Shown here one piece after another: positions 45,877 to 56,797 of a stretch of DNA of 64,000 nt (position 1 is its first letter; each line of letters begins with the position of its first letter). Made by a program: the position numbers and the translations under genes. Origin of the DNA: Narthecium ossifragum (taxonomy: Eukaryota; Streptophyta; Magnoliopsida; Dioscoreales; Nartheciaceae). The notes under the pieces are model-generated. The model was not told the DNA's origin and made no database searches. It saw nothing but the letters and a program-made list of their open reading frames with translations. The stretch lies in assembly GCA_963920575.1 (NCBI GenBank), contig OY986967.1, positions 6,343,166-6,407,165 on the forward strand, written 5' to 3'.

Positions 45877-47094
45877 TGTTAGCCATAAATATAGCCATTT
45901 GGGCGATCAATGGCAATTTCGTAAATATTGTCAATAGACCAATAAATACTTCAATTTTGACACAATTGAAGTATTTTGGCCATAACTTTTACATCAAGTA
46001 TCTAAATTGGACAATTCTTGAACCATTGGAAAGAGGACGAGAAGATCTACAACTTTCATGTTGACGAAATCTTCAGATTCCATCGTTCAGTATGCCAAAC
46101 TGGCAGTTGAAGTGTTCAGTGATAAAATAGTAAATAATGGCCGAATTTATGTTATTGTCCAAAATGGACGATGATGTCATCGTCCAAAGTGGACGATGTC
46201 GTCCAAATCTCAATCGTCCAGATTTCTATCGTCCATATTTACTAATCAGCCATTAGTGCAGTCTAAGTATTTTAGCCATAACTTTCTCATCTGATGTCCA
46301 AATTAGACATTTCTGGTATCGTTGGAAAGATAATTTGAAGATCTACAACTTTGATGTTCAGAGTGTTGCCAGATTCCAAGAATATCATCGGCAAAAATAC
46401 AGTGGAAAACAGGAGGCGTTGTTTAGTGGCGGTTCGAGAGCAGTTTAGACCAGTTATGCAGTTCTGGTGGTTTCCACTTTCAAAGCAACAGTTGCAGCAA
46501 CTGCAGAGTGGTTTTCTGATAGTTTCTAAATCAGTTACCAGAAACTCTATAAAAGCCAAGAGAAAGAAGAAAAACAAGCCCCGACCATCAAAGCAAACCA
46601 GTTTTTTATCTTCATGTAGTCTTTTTGCATTTATTATCAATGTAGCCTTTTAAATTCAGCAATGAAGCTTATCGTTCCTTTAAATTCCTGTAATGTCCTT
46701 CATTTCTAGGAGTAGTGCTACACTAATGCCTTCCATAGGAGTTGAATTATCATATTTTCCTAGGAGTAGTGCTACCATATTTAATTTCCTATGAGTAGAT
46801 CTATAATTTCCTAGGAGTAGATTTACTATATAATTCCATTTTCTATCCTCCATTTTCCATTTCCCATTTTCCATTTCCTATTTTCCATTTCCATTAACTT
46901 CATCATCAACCAAAATTACTTCTTTGTACACTTCAACACCTCTGATTCGATCATTCGAAGGAGTAGAACTAAAAACAACAATCTCTTGATATTCGAATGT
47001 GGAAATAAATTTTGACCTTGATTACAGTCCCGGTCAACGGTCATAATTTCTGTTCTAACATCACATTATACAGGTTTTCTCCTGTATAATTATC
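45877..47094 (+). repeat. 5' LTR of the non-autonomous element
   Basis: The TATA is TCTATAAAAG at 46546-46555. A perfect inverted repeat, TGGACGATGA-TG-TCATCGTCCA, lies at 46165-46186 within a GTCCAAA-rich cluster about 370 bp upstream of it. A TTTCCATTTTCC low-complexity tract is at 46845-46900. Confidence 0.9.
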
Positions 47095-47126
47095 TTGGTT
47101 GAAGCTGTCAAAGAAGAAGGGACAAA

Positions 47127-47333
47127 ATGAGAGAAAGCACTCTCAGAATGGCTATTTTCAGTGACCATAAGGATGATCCAATTGACGTAGTGATGGACGA
47201 TTTGAAAGAATTAAAACGTCCAAGTATATTCAGAGGGCTCACTTATGACAGAGGAAAGAGCTTTGGAAAAATTTTTAAAGCTTACAATAACAAAAAAAAA
47301 ATCAAGAATCAAGAGATGGAAAAGCATCTCTGA
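47127..47333 (+). CDS. Small ORF at the start of the non-autonomous element's interior
   Basis: 68 codons starting MRESTLRMAIFSDHKDDPID, ending in a Lys/Asn-rich tail. It begins 33 bp after the 5' LTR, where a gag would start. I recognise no family; it may be a gag leftover or chance. Confidence 0.25.
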   Translation: MRESTLRMAIFSDHKDDPIDVVMDDLKELKRPSIFRGLTYDRGKSFGKIFKAYNNKKKIKNQEMEKHL

Positions 47334-48600
47334 CAGGCATGGAGAACACCTGCGGCTCCATCAATGACCACCCGATCAACGTCTACACGCCGGAGACGGC
47401 CAGCCTTCTTTTTCTTGGAGATCTGTTGCCGCCGGCGTCATCAGTAAAGACACCCCGCCATCCGCACCCTCTGCGTAGCAGTTCAAAACGGTTCCAGCGG
47501 TTCAAGGCAAGGATCTCAAAGGGAGATCATGCACGATGTGAAAACTGCAGCAGTTTTAAGCAGTTCAAGGCAGTTCAAGACGGTTCAAAAGCCATCTGCA
47601 AACCACCTCTTCACCGTCAGATCCGTATCTGCCTACAATAATACTTTGGAGTAACTGCCAAGGTTCGCCGGAAGATAGATGAGCACATTTGCCATCAGCA
47701 AGTCCTAGTTCGCCAAGCAGATCGCCGGCGCGTTTTTTCCATCAAGTGGAACCTCGTCGTCACCAACTCCGGCGGAAGGATCGACGACGAAATCATCTTC
47801 TACCTCCACGGCGTGACAGCCTCAAGATCTCCTTCAACGGCGAACCCATTATTTCCTCCACGATGGCCACAGGCAGTACCATGACGCTGAAGGAGGCGGG
47901 ATCCAAGACATCTGTTGAAGCAGTAGATCCTCAGGCAACGGCCTGCCTCAAGCAAGCCCAGATCCTTGCCGTTAATGGCTTACTGCAATCTTCAGCCGCA
48001 AGGATACCGTCGGTTGGGAAAACAGAGCAATTTGACGCCATTGGGGGAAAATGGAGCAACGCCAGAACCTAACCTTCGTCCCCAATGTGGTCTTCACCCG
48101 GCTGGCCATGGGTAGATTTGAGATCTAGCGGATCCGAGAACCCACCTCTGCAACCTCTACCTCATTACCAACTCAGGCGAAGAGGTCCACGACAAGGGAC
48201 AGTTCCATTTGGGCCCTCGGCATCCTCTTCGACCCAGTTGATTCCGGTCGAGGCAGCAGTGGTGATCACGACGGCATCAGCGGAAGGGAAAGCTGTCGAC
48301 GTCGCCGTTGGAGAGAAAAACAGGGCATCCTTACCCGTGCTGACCTTACTCCCTATGATCCAATACAACCTCGGTTTCACGGTCACCAACATTTACAACA
48401 TCTGGATCACCTCTGTCTCCGACGCGGTGCTTACTCAGCTGGCCGTGGGACGACAGGCGATCTGGTGTATCCGAGGCCGGTGTTCACCTCCATCACCCCT
48501 GGACTCCATCTCTATCATCGTCACCCTACTCTTCACCACCTCACAGGTCAGCCCACACCCGGTCATCGCCGATGACTCATTGGTCCTCACTCATCGCCCG
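47334..48600 (+). other. GC-rich coding-like interior of unknown origin
   Basis: Composition jumps to gene-like GC content. Two blocks echo each other: one reads VVTNSGGRIDDE-IIFYLHGV and the other LITNSGEEVHDKGQFHLG, with NVVFTRLAMG between them. Several frameshifts and stops break it. It looks like a captured or decayed host-like sequence with an internal duplication, but I cannot name the source. CAGTTCAA motifs repeat at 47480-47590. Confidence 0.4.
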
Positions 48601-48890
48601 TTGTCAATGGCTCGATGACGATCGTTCATCGACCGTCATCAACATTTTTTGGCACAACGACCATCACTCATCGCCGTCGTCCATTGCTTGACGACATCGC
48701 CGTTGTCGATTGCTCGACGACCTCCCCGTCGTCCATTGCTCGACAACCCCGGTCGTCGCCCATCGTCCATCAATCGACGACGAGCACCACTCATCATCTA
48801 TTGCTCGACGACGGTCAGTCATCGCCCATTGATCGACGACGAGCATCACTCACCAACATTGCTCAAACGACGATCCCTCATCGCCCAAAA
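48600..48890. repeat. Degenerate tandem repeat (GTCGTCCATTGCTCGACGAC type)
   Basis: About ten copies of a 25-35 bp unit combining CCATYGCTCGACGAC and CRTCGCC. Both strands stay open in places only because of the repeat. The GTCGTCC core resembles the palindromic cluster of the element's own LTRs. Confidence 0.75.
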
Positions 48891-49338
48891 TAGGAAACAG
48901 AGGATGACACTGTTCAAAGCCAATTTGGACGATTGCGGTCAACATCCAAGAAATTGGACGATGAAATTTTAGAAAAGAGCTGGAAAAAAAAAAAGAGTGG
49001 TCGAGCATGGGGGGCAATTAACATTGGCCGAGCAAATATGTTGGTCGAGTGACCTGCAAAAAATTTGGTCGACTAACAATAGTTTTTTGACTAATATTAA
49101 ATGTATAAACTCAAGTGATCTGACCGATTCATCTTGGTCAATCGTCACTAGCCATAAAACAAGTATATTGGATGACTGGCTAATAAAATATGTTTTATGG
49201 ACGACTCAATTGGCCAACAAAATCGCTCAATTGGCTGATAAAATGGTCCAAAATTGACCAACAAAATCGCCCAAATTGGTCTACAGAATAAGGTCTTTAC
49301 AAAAATAAGAATATTTTCATAAAGACCGGGGGGCAAAA

Positions 49339-50556
49339 TGTTAGCCATAAATATAGCCATTTGGGCGATCAATGGCAATTTCGTAAATATTGCCAATGGA
49401 CCAATAAATACTTCAATTTTGACACAATTGAAGTATTTTAGCCATAACTTTTATATCAATTATCCAAATTGGACAATTCTTGAACTATTGGAAAGAGGAC
49501 GAGAAGATCTACAACTTTCATGTTGACGAGATCTTCAGATTCCATCGTTCAGTATGCCAAACTGGCAGTTGAAGTGCTCAGTGGTAAAATAGTAAATAAT
49601 GGCCGAATTTATGTTATCGTCCAAAATGGACGATGATGTCATCATCCAAAATGGACGATGTCATCCAAATCTCAATCGTACAGATTTCTATCATCCATAT
49701 TTACTAATCGGCCATTAGTGCAATCTAAGTAGTTTAGCCATAACTTTCTCATCTGATTTCCAAATTGGAGATTTCTGGTACCGTTGGAAAGATAATTTGA
49801 AGATCTACAACTTTGATGTTTAGAGTTTTGCCAGATTCCAAGGTTAGCATCGGCAAAAATACAGTGGAAAACAGGAGGTGTTGTTTAGTGGCGATTCCAG
49901 AGCAGTTTAGACCAGTTATGCAGTTCTGGTGGTTTCCACTTTCAAAGCAACAGTTGCAGCAACTGCATAGTGGTTTCCAGACAGTTTCTAAATCAGTTAC
50001 CAGAAACTCTATAAAAGCCAAGAGAAAGAAGAAAAACAGGCCCCGGCCATCAAAGCAAACCAGCTTTTTATCTTCATGTAGTCTTTTTACATTTATTATC
50101 AATATAGCCTTTTAAATTCCGCAATGAAGCTTATCTTTCCTTTAAATTCCTGCAACGTCCTTCATTTCTAGGAGTAGTGTTACACTAATGCCTTCCATAG
50201 GAGTTCAATTATCATATTTTCCTAGGAGTAGTGCTACCATATTTAATTTCCGAGGAGTAGATCTATAATTTCCTACGAGTATATTTACTATATAATTCCA
50301 TTTTCCATCCTCCATTTCCCATTTTCCATTTTTCATTTCCTATTTTCCATTTCCATCAACTTCATCATCAACCAAAATTACTTCTTTGTACACTTCAACA
50401 CCTCTGATTCGATCATTCGAAGGAGTAGAACTAAAAACAACAATCTCCTGATATTCGAATGTGGAAATAAATTTTGACCTTGATTATAGTCCTGGTCAAC
50501 GGTCATAATTTCTGTTCTAACATCACATTATACAGGTTTTCTCCTGTATAATTATC
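49339..50556 (+). repeat. 3' LTR of the non-autonomous element
   Basis: Partner of 45877-47094 with the same ends and length. Its TATA is at 50009-50017. The palindrome seen in the 5' LTR is imperfect here (TCATCATCCA). Confidence 0.9.
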
Positions 50557-51216
50557 GTTGGAAGCTTAGAATCCAAGGGAACAAAAATTCGCGTCAAAAG
50601 TTTAGAACATTCTTGAGATACAAAAAGCTACGCTTGTAGAATTATATGGAACCTACAAGGAGGAAGAAAAAAGGCAATTAGTAATCAAATCTAATCTAAT
50701 CTAACTCTATATAAGACAGGGTTTATCTTATATTAGACGGTTGAGATAATGGGTTCTCTGTAATATCATACGGCTAAGACAGTGGTTCCCCGATTAAAAC
50801 CGAATCACCCACGTCAAAGGTGACCAAATTGGACTCCAACCTGATCTACTCCGCGCGGGACTCTCTCTGTGTACTCCTCGCCTCCTTGGCCCTCTCCCTT
50901 TCACTGTTTGCCGCTGATCGGGCCGGCGTCGGCCTCCGTGGTGACGTTTCCGCGTAAGCTCCAGACGGATGAGCTCTCCATCGACCGATGATTGAACCAC
51001 CCCTCCGTCGTCTACCTCACCAACCTCGCCGTGCGGTACGAACAAAAGGGCTCACCCTGTTAGAGTGAGGTGAGCAGTTTGATTATGGCAGGTATCTGAT
51101 CTTAGGTTGTTAGTTTCTCATGTATTCGTGCATTTGGTGCTACTTTTTTGGTTGCTTTTTGTTGCTTTTTGGTTGAGTTCTTGGTTTGCAAAATTCATGC
51201 CCAATTTGGTTTTGTC
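50557..51216. other. Unassigned, with a short GC-rich coding-like island
   Basis: 50800-51060 is GC-rich and gene-like (the plus frame reads SNLIYSARDSLCVLLASLA), but it is broken and not recognised. It may be captured sequence of the Helitron ending at 52785. Confidence 0.35.
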
Positions 51217-52267
51217 TGTTGGATTTGGAGCTCAATTGAGTTGAGCTAAACATGGGTTGAATCAAATGGGCCTTGGAAGAGCCCATTAACAAAATAGCCA
51301 AAAAGGTGGAGAGCCCATGTGTGTAGAGTAGTTTAGTCCCATATTGGAAGTGGAAGAAAACTTTCACTTGTTTATATAGAGTTTTGAGCCTCCAGGCTTT
51401 GAACACATGTGAGGACTAAAGGTGAAACACCCACACGCGCGCACCGCCGCCGCCAGCCCGCCTTTTTGCTACACACAAGAGCTGGTCGAGTCAGCTCGAA
51501 TTGACTGAACCTTTTCAGCTTCCAAGACGATTACAGATTAATTGATTGGGTCTGACTCTTGGGCTACCCATTAATCGGTTGAGTCAGTTACCACTTGGAA
51601 ATGATCTGGTCCGACTCTTGAGCGTCTGTGCAGAATTGATTGAGCCAGTTACGACTCTTGGGCTTCTGTGCAGAATTGATTGAGTCAGTTTCAATTTCAA
51701 ATGAATTGATTGGAATCAGACTCTTGGCAACCCTTGACTGGTCAACTTCCGGATGATGTGGCAGTCTATAATTGGCTGTTGCTTGCTGACGAGGCGTGCC
51801 TTTTCATCTTCCCTAATGGTTGATCAGCTTCCTCCCTTAGCCTATAAATAGGACCTATTCCAGCCCTTTAGAAGCAAAGCTACATGCATCCAATTTTTTG
51901 CACACTACTCACTAGAGGGTCCTGAAGTCTGAGAGTACCGTACCAGCGAAGATTCGACGGGCTATCGGAGGCCGGCTTCCTTCCGTTCGCGTAGGAGATC
52001 GTTGTACCCTGGGAGTTCCTTGCCTGAAGAACCAGAAACACCGGTGGTGGGCAATACGAACTTAAGGCCACAGTGTGATACACTGGCCTCGATCAAGTTG
52101 CAGTTTCTACATCGGTTGTTCTTCCTCCTCTTCGGCGTTTTCCTTTCTTTTGGAGTTCTATTACCTTATCTGGTAAGTGTTTAGAGTTTAGTTTTCTTCT
52201 TGTCATTGTAAAGGATTCTTGCTATCTTAGTAAAAGCAAGATCCTAATCTCTTCTCTATTTCCAACA
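51217..52267 (+). repeat. Copia-type solo LTR, 1051 bp, target duplication TTGTC
   Basis: The ends TGTTGGA and TCCAACA are inverted repeats typical of copia LTRs. TTGTC flanks both sides (51212-51216 and 52268-52272). The TATA is CCTATAAATAGG at 51841-51852. A repeated GACTCTTG-GGCTTCTGTGCAGAATTGATTGAG motif lies at 51600-51690. Confidence 0.92.
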
Positions 52268-52757
52268 TTGTCACATTGAGCTACTATTCTTGCATAATGA
52301 ATTTGCGAATATGTGGGTTGCGAGTGGATAAATGTTGTAGATATTTGGTTGAATTAGTTCGATTTGGATCATAAATGTAACATTGTTCTTGAATTGTAGT
52401 TGGCTATCTTTTTACTCAAATTAAACATCGAAATTCCTTTTTCCCCCTATTTTCCATGTCAGAATCTCTTTTTCATATGCATTTTCACGCTATACATAAA
52501 AGAGAAAATATCACCGATTGTCTGGAGGATGATTTAACTTGGAGGACTGTTGCATCATTTCCTGAACAGATGCTTTGGATCATTTTGACAGGGCAACGCT
52601 AAGGTATGATCTTGAAATGTGTCATTACAATGGCACCAACAGTGATTCATTTGTAGGAGGTCTACTAAGTGTTTTCATAATAAATTTGTGATTACATAAA
52701 TCTCAAATTTCAAGTGTGCTAGCAACAAGCATTTATTTTCATTCCAACATAACTAAG

Positions 52758-52785
52758 CCCGTGCCAGGGGCACGGGTTTCCACTA
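52758..52785 (+). mobile_element. Helitron-like 3' terminus
   Basis: A perfect 8-bp stem (CCCGTGCC/GGCACGGG, loop AGG) is followed after six bases by CTAG and a T. That is the hairpin plus CTRR arrangement of Helitron 3' ends inserted at A/T. The matching 5' TC end was not located, so the element's length is unknown; it could include 50560-52757. Confidence 0.5.
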
Positions 52786-53754
52786 GTAAGTTACAAGAGG
52801 GAATGAAAACTACTAACAGTTAAAACTCTTAGATAGAGAGACATGAGATCATGAAAAGTAAAATTCCATTAGCATGTCTGACACCAGTTTTCATCCGTTT
52901 CATAAAACTATGAGCGGTTGCAGCAACAACACAACCTAACAACACCACAAATAATACAAAACCAGCAAACCCATATTCGAAACTAAGTACATGGAAAACT
53001 TAGACAATTCAATGAACATGTTCATTCACTGAAATTGCACAACAAATTGACATACTATTCCTATGAAATAGCTTATAAATCTATCAAACACCAACGAAAA
53101 GCCCAAAAACATAGCAGTCACTGGCAATTTGCCATGTAATAATAAAAACATCCAACTCTGAAATGAATTGCACCACTAAACTCCTCAAAGAAATTCAAGC
53201 AATTTTTTCCTGCCATTTGGCATTAATTCACCTGCCTATGTTTACCTTAGTTGTCAATGCATATAATTATTACAAGTCAAAGTCAAGTAAGTTGGCCAGT
53301 GTAAGAGTTTGATCCATCATTCTACGTATTTAAATTGAAAAGCGGCAATGAAAGTATTTCTGTTGGTTGGTTATAGTTATCGGGTCTACATTTGTATTGC
53401 TTTATCCCATTCGTTCAAAAAACATGGTCAAATAGAGTGCATAATACCCATTTGGATTCTAGAAACCAGGATGCTAACCATCAAAAATGCAATCTCAAAG
53501 AGTCTGGCTGTGAACCATGTAACTCACTTAACAGCTGTGCTTCCTTGAGCAGTGACGGAGTTGCTACCTTATGAGAACATATGGCTGAGCTATGTGTTTG
53601 CATGTTTTGGATGAGTCCCCACTAGTGAGAAGCCTTTGCTTACAAGGACTTGTGTAGGTCTTGCATTTACCAATTCTCATTCAAACAATTAAAATCACAG
53701 CGAACATGCATGTATCATCGAATTCACCTTATTTATTTCTTTTGATGCAAGACG
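52786..53754. other. Intergenic, nothing recognised
   Basis: AT-rich, with only short chance open frames. Confidence 0.5.
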
Positions 53755-55830
53755 TACTTTCGGGGCTCTCAATGAGGACTGGTGTTGGCATGAAGAGAGC
53801 CCAATTATGACATGGAGGGGGGAGGTTCTCACATTTGCTCTATGCTGATCATTGCTTGTTCGCGACGGATGCATGTCCTATGGAAGCCCGTCATCTTATA
53901 CAAATTCTGATTTGCTTTAGGGCGGTTGTTGGACTTGAAGTCTTCCCTTTGAAGTCAAGTGTGCAATTCTCTAAGGTGGTTCCACAAGATCGTCACGTAG
54001 CAATCTGCAGAATCCTGGGGATGGGTGAGGCGGAAGGAGTTTGGAGATACATAGGCACCCCCGTGTCTGGGAAGAAACTGAAGTCATTGGATTTTGGAGA
54101 GCTGTTGAACAAAATGATTCTTAAGATATCCTCATGGAAGGCATCACTTTTATCAGAAGCGGGTACGGTGACCTTGCTGAAATCAGTACTACAATGCATT
54201 CCAGTTCATTCCATGATGTCTTCTTGTGTACCAGTTTCGTTACTACGACAGTTGGAGGCTCTTTGTCGCATGTTCATGTGGAAGGAGGCTGGATCTATCA
54301 CAAGGGTTAAATGGCAAGCTGTTTGCAAGCCAATTGAATGGGGGGGCCTTGGCATTAGGGACCTGGTTCTATGGCTAAGAGCTTTACATATGAGGAGGGC
54401 AGCAAGTTTGATGGAAGACCGGCTATGAATTTGGGTTGCGATGACGAGGGATAAGTATGGATGGTCGGGACCTCTTCCTCCATCGAGTTGTCGGCGACCA
54501 TGCTCTACATTATAAGAAGCCAATTGCCAGGCTGCAGGGGAAATTCGGGTTGGGGTGCTGTTCACACCAGCTCCTAACAGTAGATTACACCCTTTGGATA
54601 ATAAGGTGGTGTGGCGATGGTCCCCTCTCTTCTAGGCCGATGATGATAAGAGTAGGTGGGGAGTTGGAGACTTCCAACCTTGGCAGTCTGATAGTCAACA
54701 GGGATTGGTGTAGGAATAAACTCATGGAACAATTTCATCCAGACATGGCACAACATATCCTAGACGTGAAGATAGATGATAGGTTGAGCAAGGACAAGGG
54801 GAGATGGGTATTTAACAGCTCGGGGAAACCCGATTCTAAATCTATTTATTCATGGTTGTTGATACAAGAATGTAGTGAGACCTCGCCGATCCAAAGGGAG
54901 GTTTGGGTGAATTGTTGGAATGCTCCGGTTGGACCTCAACCTAGACAGTTTATTTGGAAAGTTTTGCATAGAAAGGTACCTGCTCGAGCTTCTTTATGGC
55001 AGATTGGATTGATCAATGATAAAACCTGCCCATGAGGATGCGGAGAAGATGAGTCTATAAAACATATTCTTGCTGATTGTCCATTTGCACGGAAGGTTTG
55101 GGAGTTCTTATTGCCGTCAAGAAGGGGACTGTGCTTTGATTATATTATGTTAATACTTGCAGCTTCCTCTTCAACGGATGTATCTAAAAGATGGAACAAA
55201 GCCATTGTTAGATATGGCGCTTGGCTTTTATGGAAAGAAACAAATGAGTTGGTTTGGAGAAATAACAGTTGTTCGCCGGAAGCATTGGCATAGCGTAGCC
55301 GGAAAAGGGCTGGCGATTATTGGCGAAGCAGAGGATGGGATCGTGGGATGCATCAGACTAACACTAGGCGACAACCGGGTCCTATTTTGCAGACTGATGG
55401 AGCTTGGCTCCATGGGACTGCGGAGGCTGGTGTAGCAGTTGTATGTGTGGAGGAAGGGAGGGATTCACCAACATGGGTATTATCAAAGAGAAACCTGGCC
55501 CACAGTAGTGGAGAGGCAAAGTTGCTTGCAACCCTGCGAGCCTTAGAGGAGGCGGTAGGACGGGGAATTAGTGATGTCATCATCTAGTCTGATTCGAGGA
55601 GAACAGTGAATTCTATTAATGGGAGAGAGGTTTGCCAACCAGAGATGGAAAACATCATGCGGAAAGTTTGGAGCTTGGCTGCTCTTCTGGGTGGAGTAAT
55701 CTTTATGTTTATACCGCGCGAGGCGAACGTGGATGTAAGGTCATCTGCCTTGTGCGGCGAGCTAGACGAGGGATACCCCATGTTGGGACCTCGTAATTGT
55801 GTAACCTGTGTGGGTTGTTGTTTCACTTAG
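53755..55830 (+). pseudogene. LINE (L1-type) 3' fragment: reverse transcriptase, RVT zinc-binding and RNase H domains
   Basis: 5'-truncated. The frame opens in the palm of the reverse transcriptase (SHLLYADHCLFATD). The catalytic YADD is YADH, so the second Asp is lost. It continues with VWRYIGTPVSGKKLKSLDF, SSWKASLLSEAGTVTLLKSV, IPVHSMMSSCVPVS and WGGLGIRDL. A stop at 54426-54428 follows. The zinc-binding domain (54457-55290) shows RWVFNSSGKPDSKSIYSWLL, PRQFIWKVLHRKVPARASLW and HILADCPFARKVW, with an in-frame stop at CP-stop-GCGED. The RNase H (55390-55830) has LQTDGAW, GEAKLLATLRALEEAV, a stop before SDSRRTVNSI, and FIPREANVDVRSSAL. No poly(A) tail is visible. Confidence 0.88.
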
Positions 55831-55984
55831 CCTTTTGGCTCAACTTAGCAAAAAACTTTATAGTATCACAAGGAATATAATACTAGCGTATAGGATATGA
55901 GAATCTAGCTAGGTTCATACATGGCAAGAAGGCAGGGATTTTTTTATTTTTTTTGAGGAATTGAGCCCGAGTGATATGTATTAT

Positions 55985-56165
55985 TTACACCACAAGGTCC
56001 AGGACATCAGTCCCATCCTCATGCTGCCAATACAGCCCAGTGCATCTGATTCTGCACCACCGGGCTACACGATCAGCTAGAATATTAGATGATGTATAGA
56101 TGAAAAAGAATAAAACTGATTCAAACTCTAAAAGAAGGTTCCAAATCCTTTTGGCAAGCTGCTCC
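55985..56165 (-). pseudogene. LINE RNase H domain, C-terminal part (minus-strand LINE)
   Basis: Continues the domain interrupted at 60620. SSNILADRVARWCR is the terminal helix block found in LINE RNase H (compare FIPREANVDVRSSAL in the other LINE). The stop at 55985 is followed by a short 3' UTR and the A-rich tail. Confidence 0.75.
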
Positions 56166-56797
56166 ACATCCCTGGGCTAATTCGGGTTCACGGATCGGGT
56201 TCGGGTTGGGTTCAGGTCGGGTTCGGGTCGGGTCGAGCACTGATATCTTGACCCAAAGGTCAAACCAGAACCCAACCCGTTTACTAAGCGGGTCAGATTT
56301 ATCAACCCGAACCCAACCCATTTATTAACTGGGCAACCCGACCCGCCTAACCCGTTTATTAAACGGGTCGGGTTCGGGTTGGGTTGACCCGCCAAGACCC
56401 AGGACCAGGAGGGAGGAGGGAGCGTTCGGCGGCTGGATCTAGCGGTGAGGGGGTCATGGATCCGGTGTTAAATGTGTCAGGAAGGCCGGTGACGGGAGAA
56501 TCAAGTGGTGGTGGCGTCGAATCCGAGAGGGGTGATGGAGCTCGTAGAGACCTCGGCAAGGCAGGGCGATTGAGCGGGCCGAACAACGTCAATGGCGTTG
56601 GTGGGCATAGTCGAATCTAGTGTTGGGCTTCGAGGTTGTCGGCCTTAGAGGAGGTGGAGAGTTGGGACGGTGGTGGGGCTCGCGATCGTGGACGGTGGTG
56701 GGGCTTCATGGTCGGTCACGATCGTGGTCGGTGAGGCTCGTCGTCGGCGCTGAGGTGACCTCGAGGATGTCGTGGACGGCGATGGGAAGGAGTGGGC

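Larger units (their letters stand above)
45877..50556 (+). mobile_element. Non-autonomous LTR retrotransposon (LARD-like), 4.7 kb
   Basis: Two LTRs of identical length (1218 bp, 45877-47094 and 49339-50556) enclose 2.24 kb. A polypurine run, GACCGGGGGGCAAAA, immediately precedes the 3' LTR and fixes plus orientation. LTRs start TGTTAGCC and end at TATAATTATC, which is not the usual CA. No protease, reverse transcriptase or integrase is visible, so it depends on another element. No target duplication was found. The primer site is not recognisable (TTGGTTGAAGCTG follows the 5' LTR). Confidence 0.85.
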
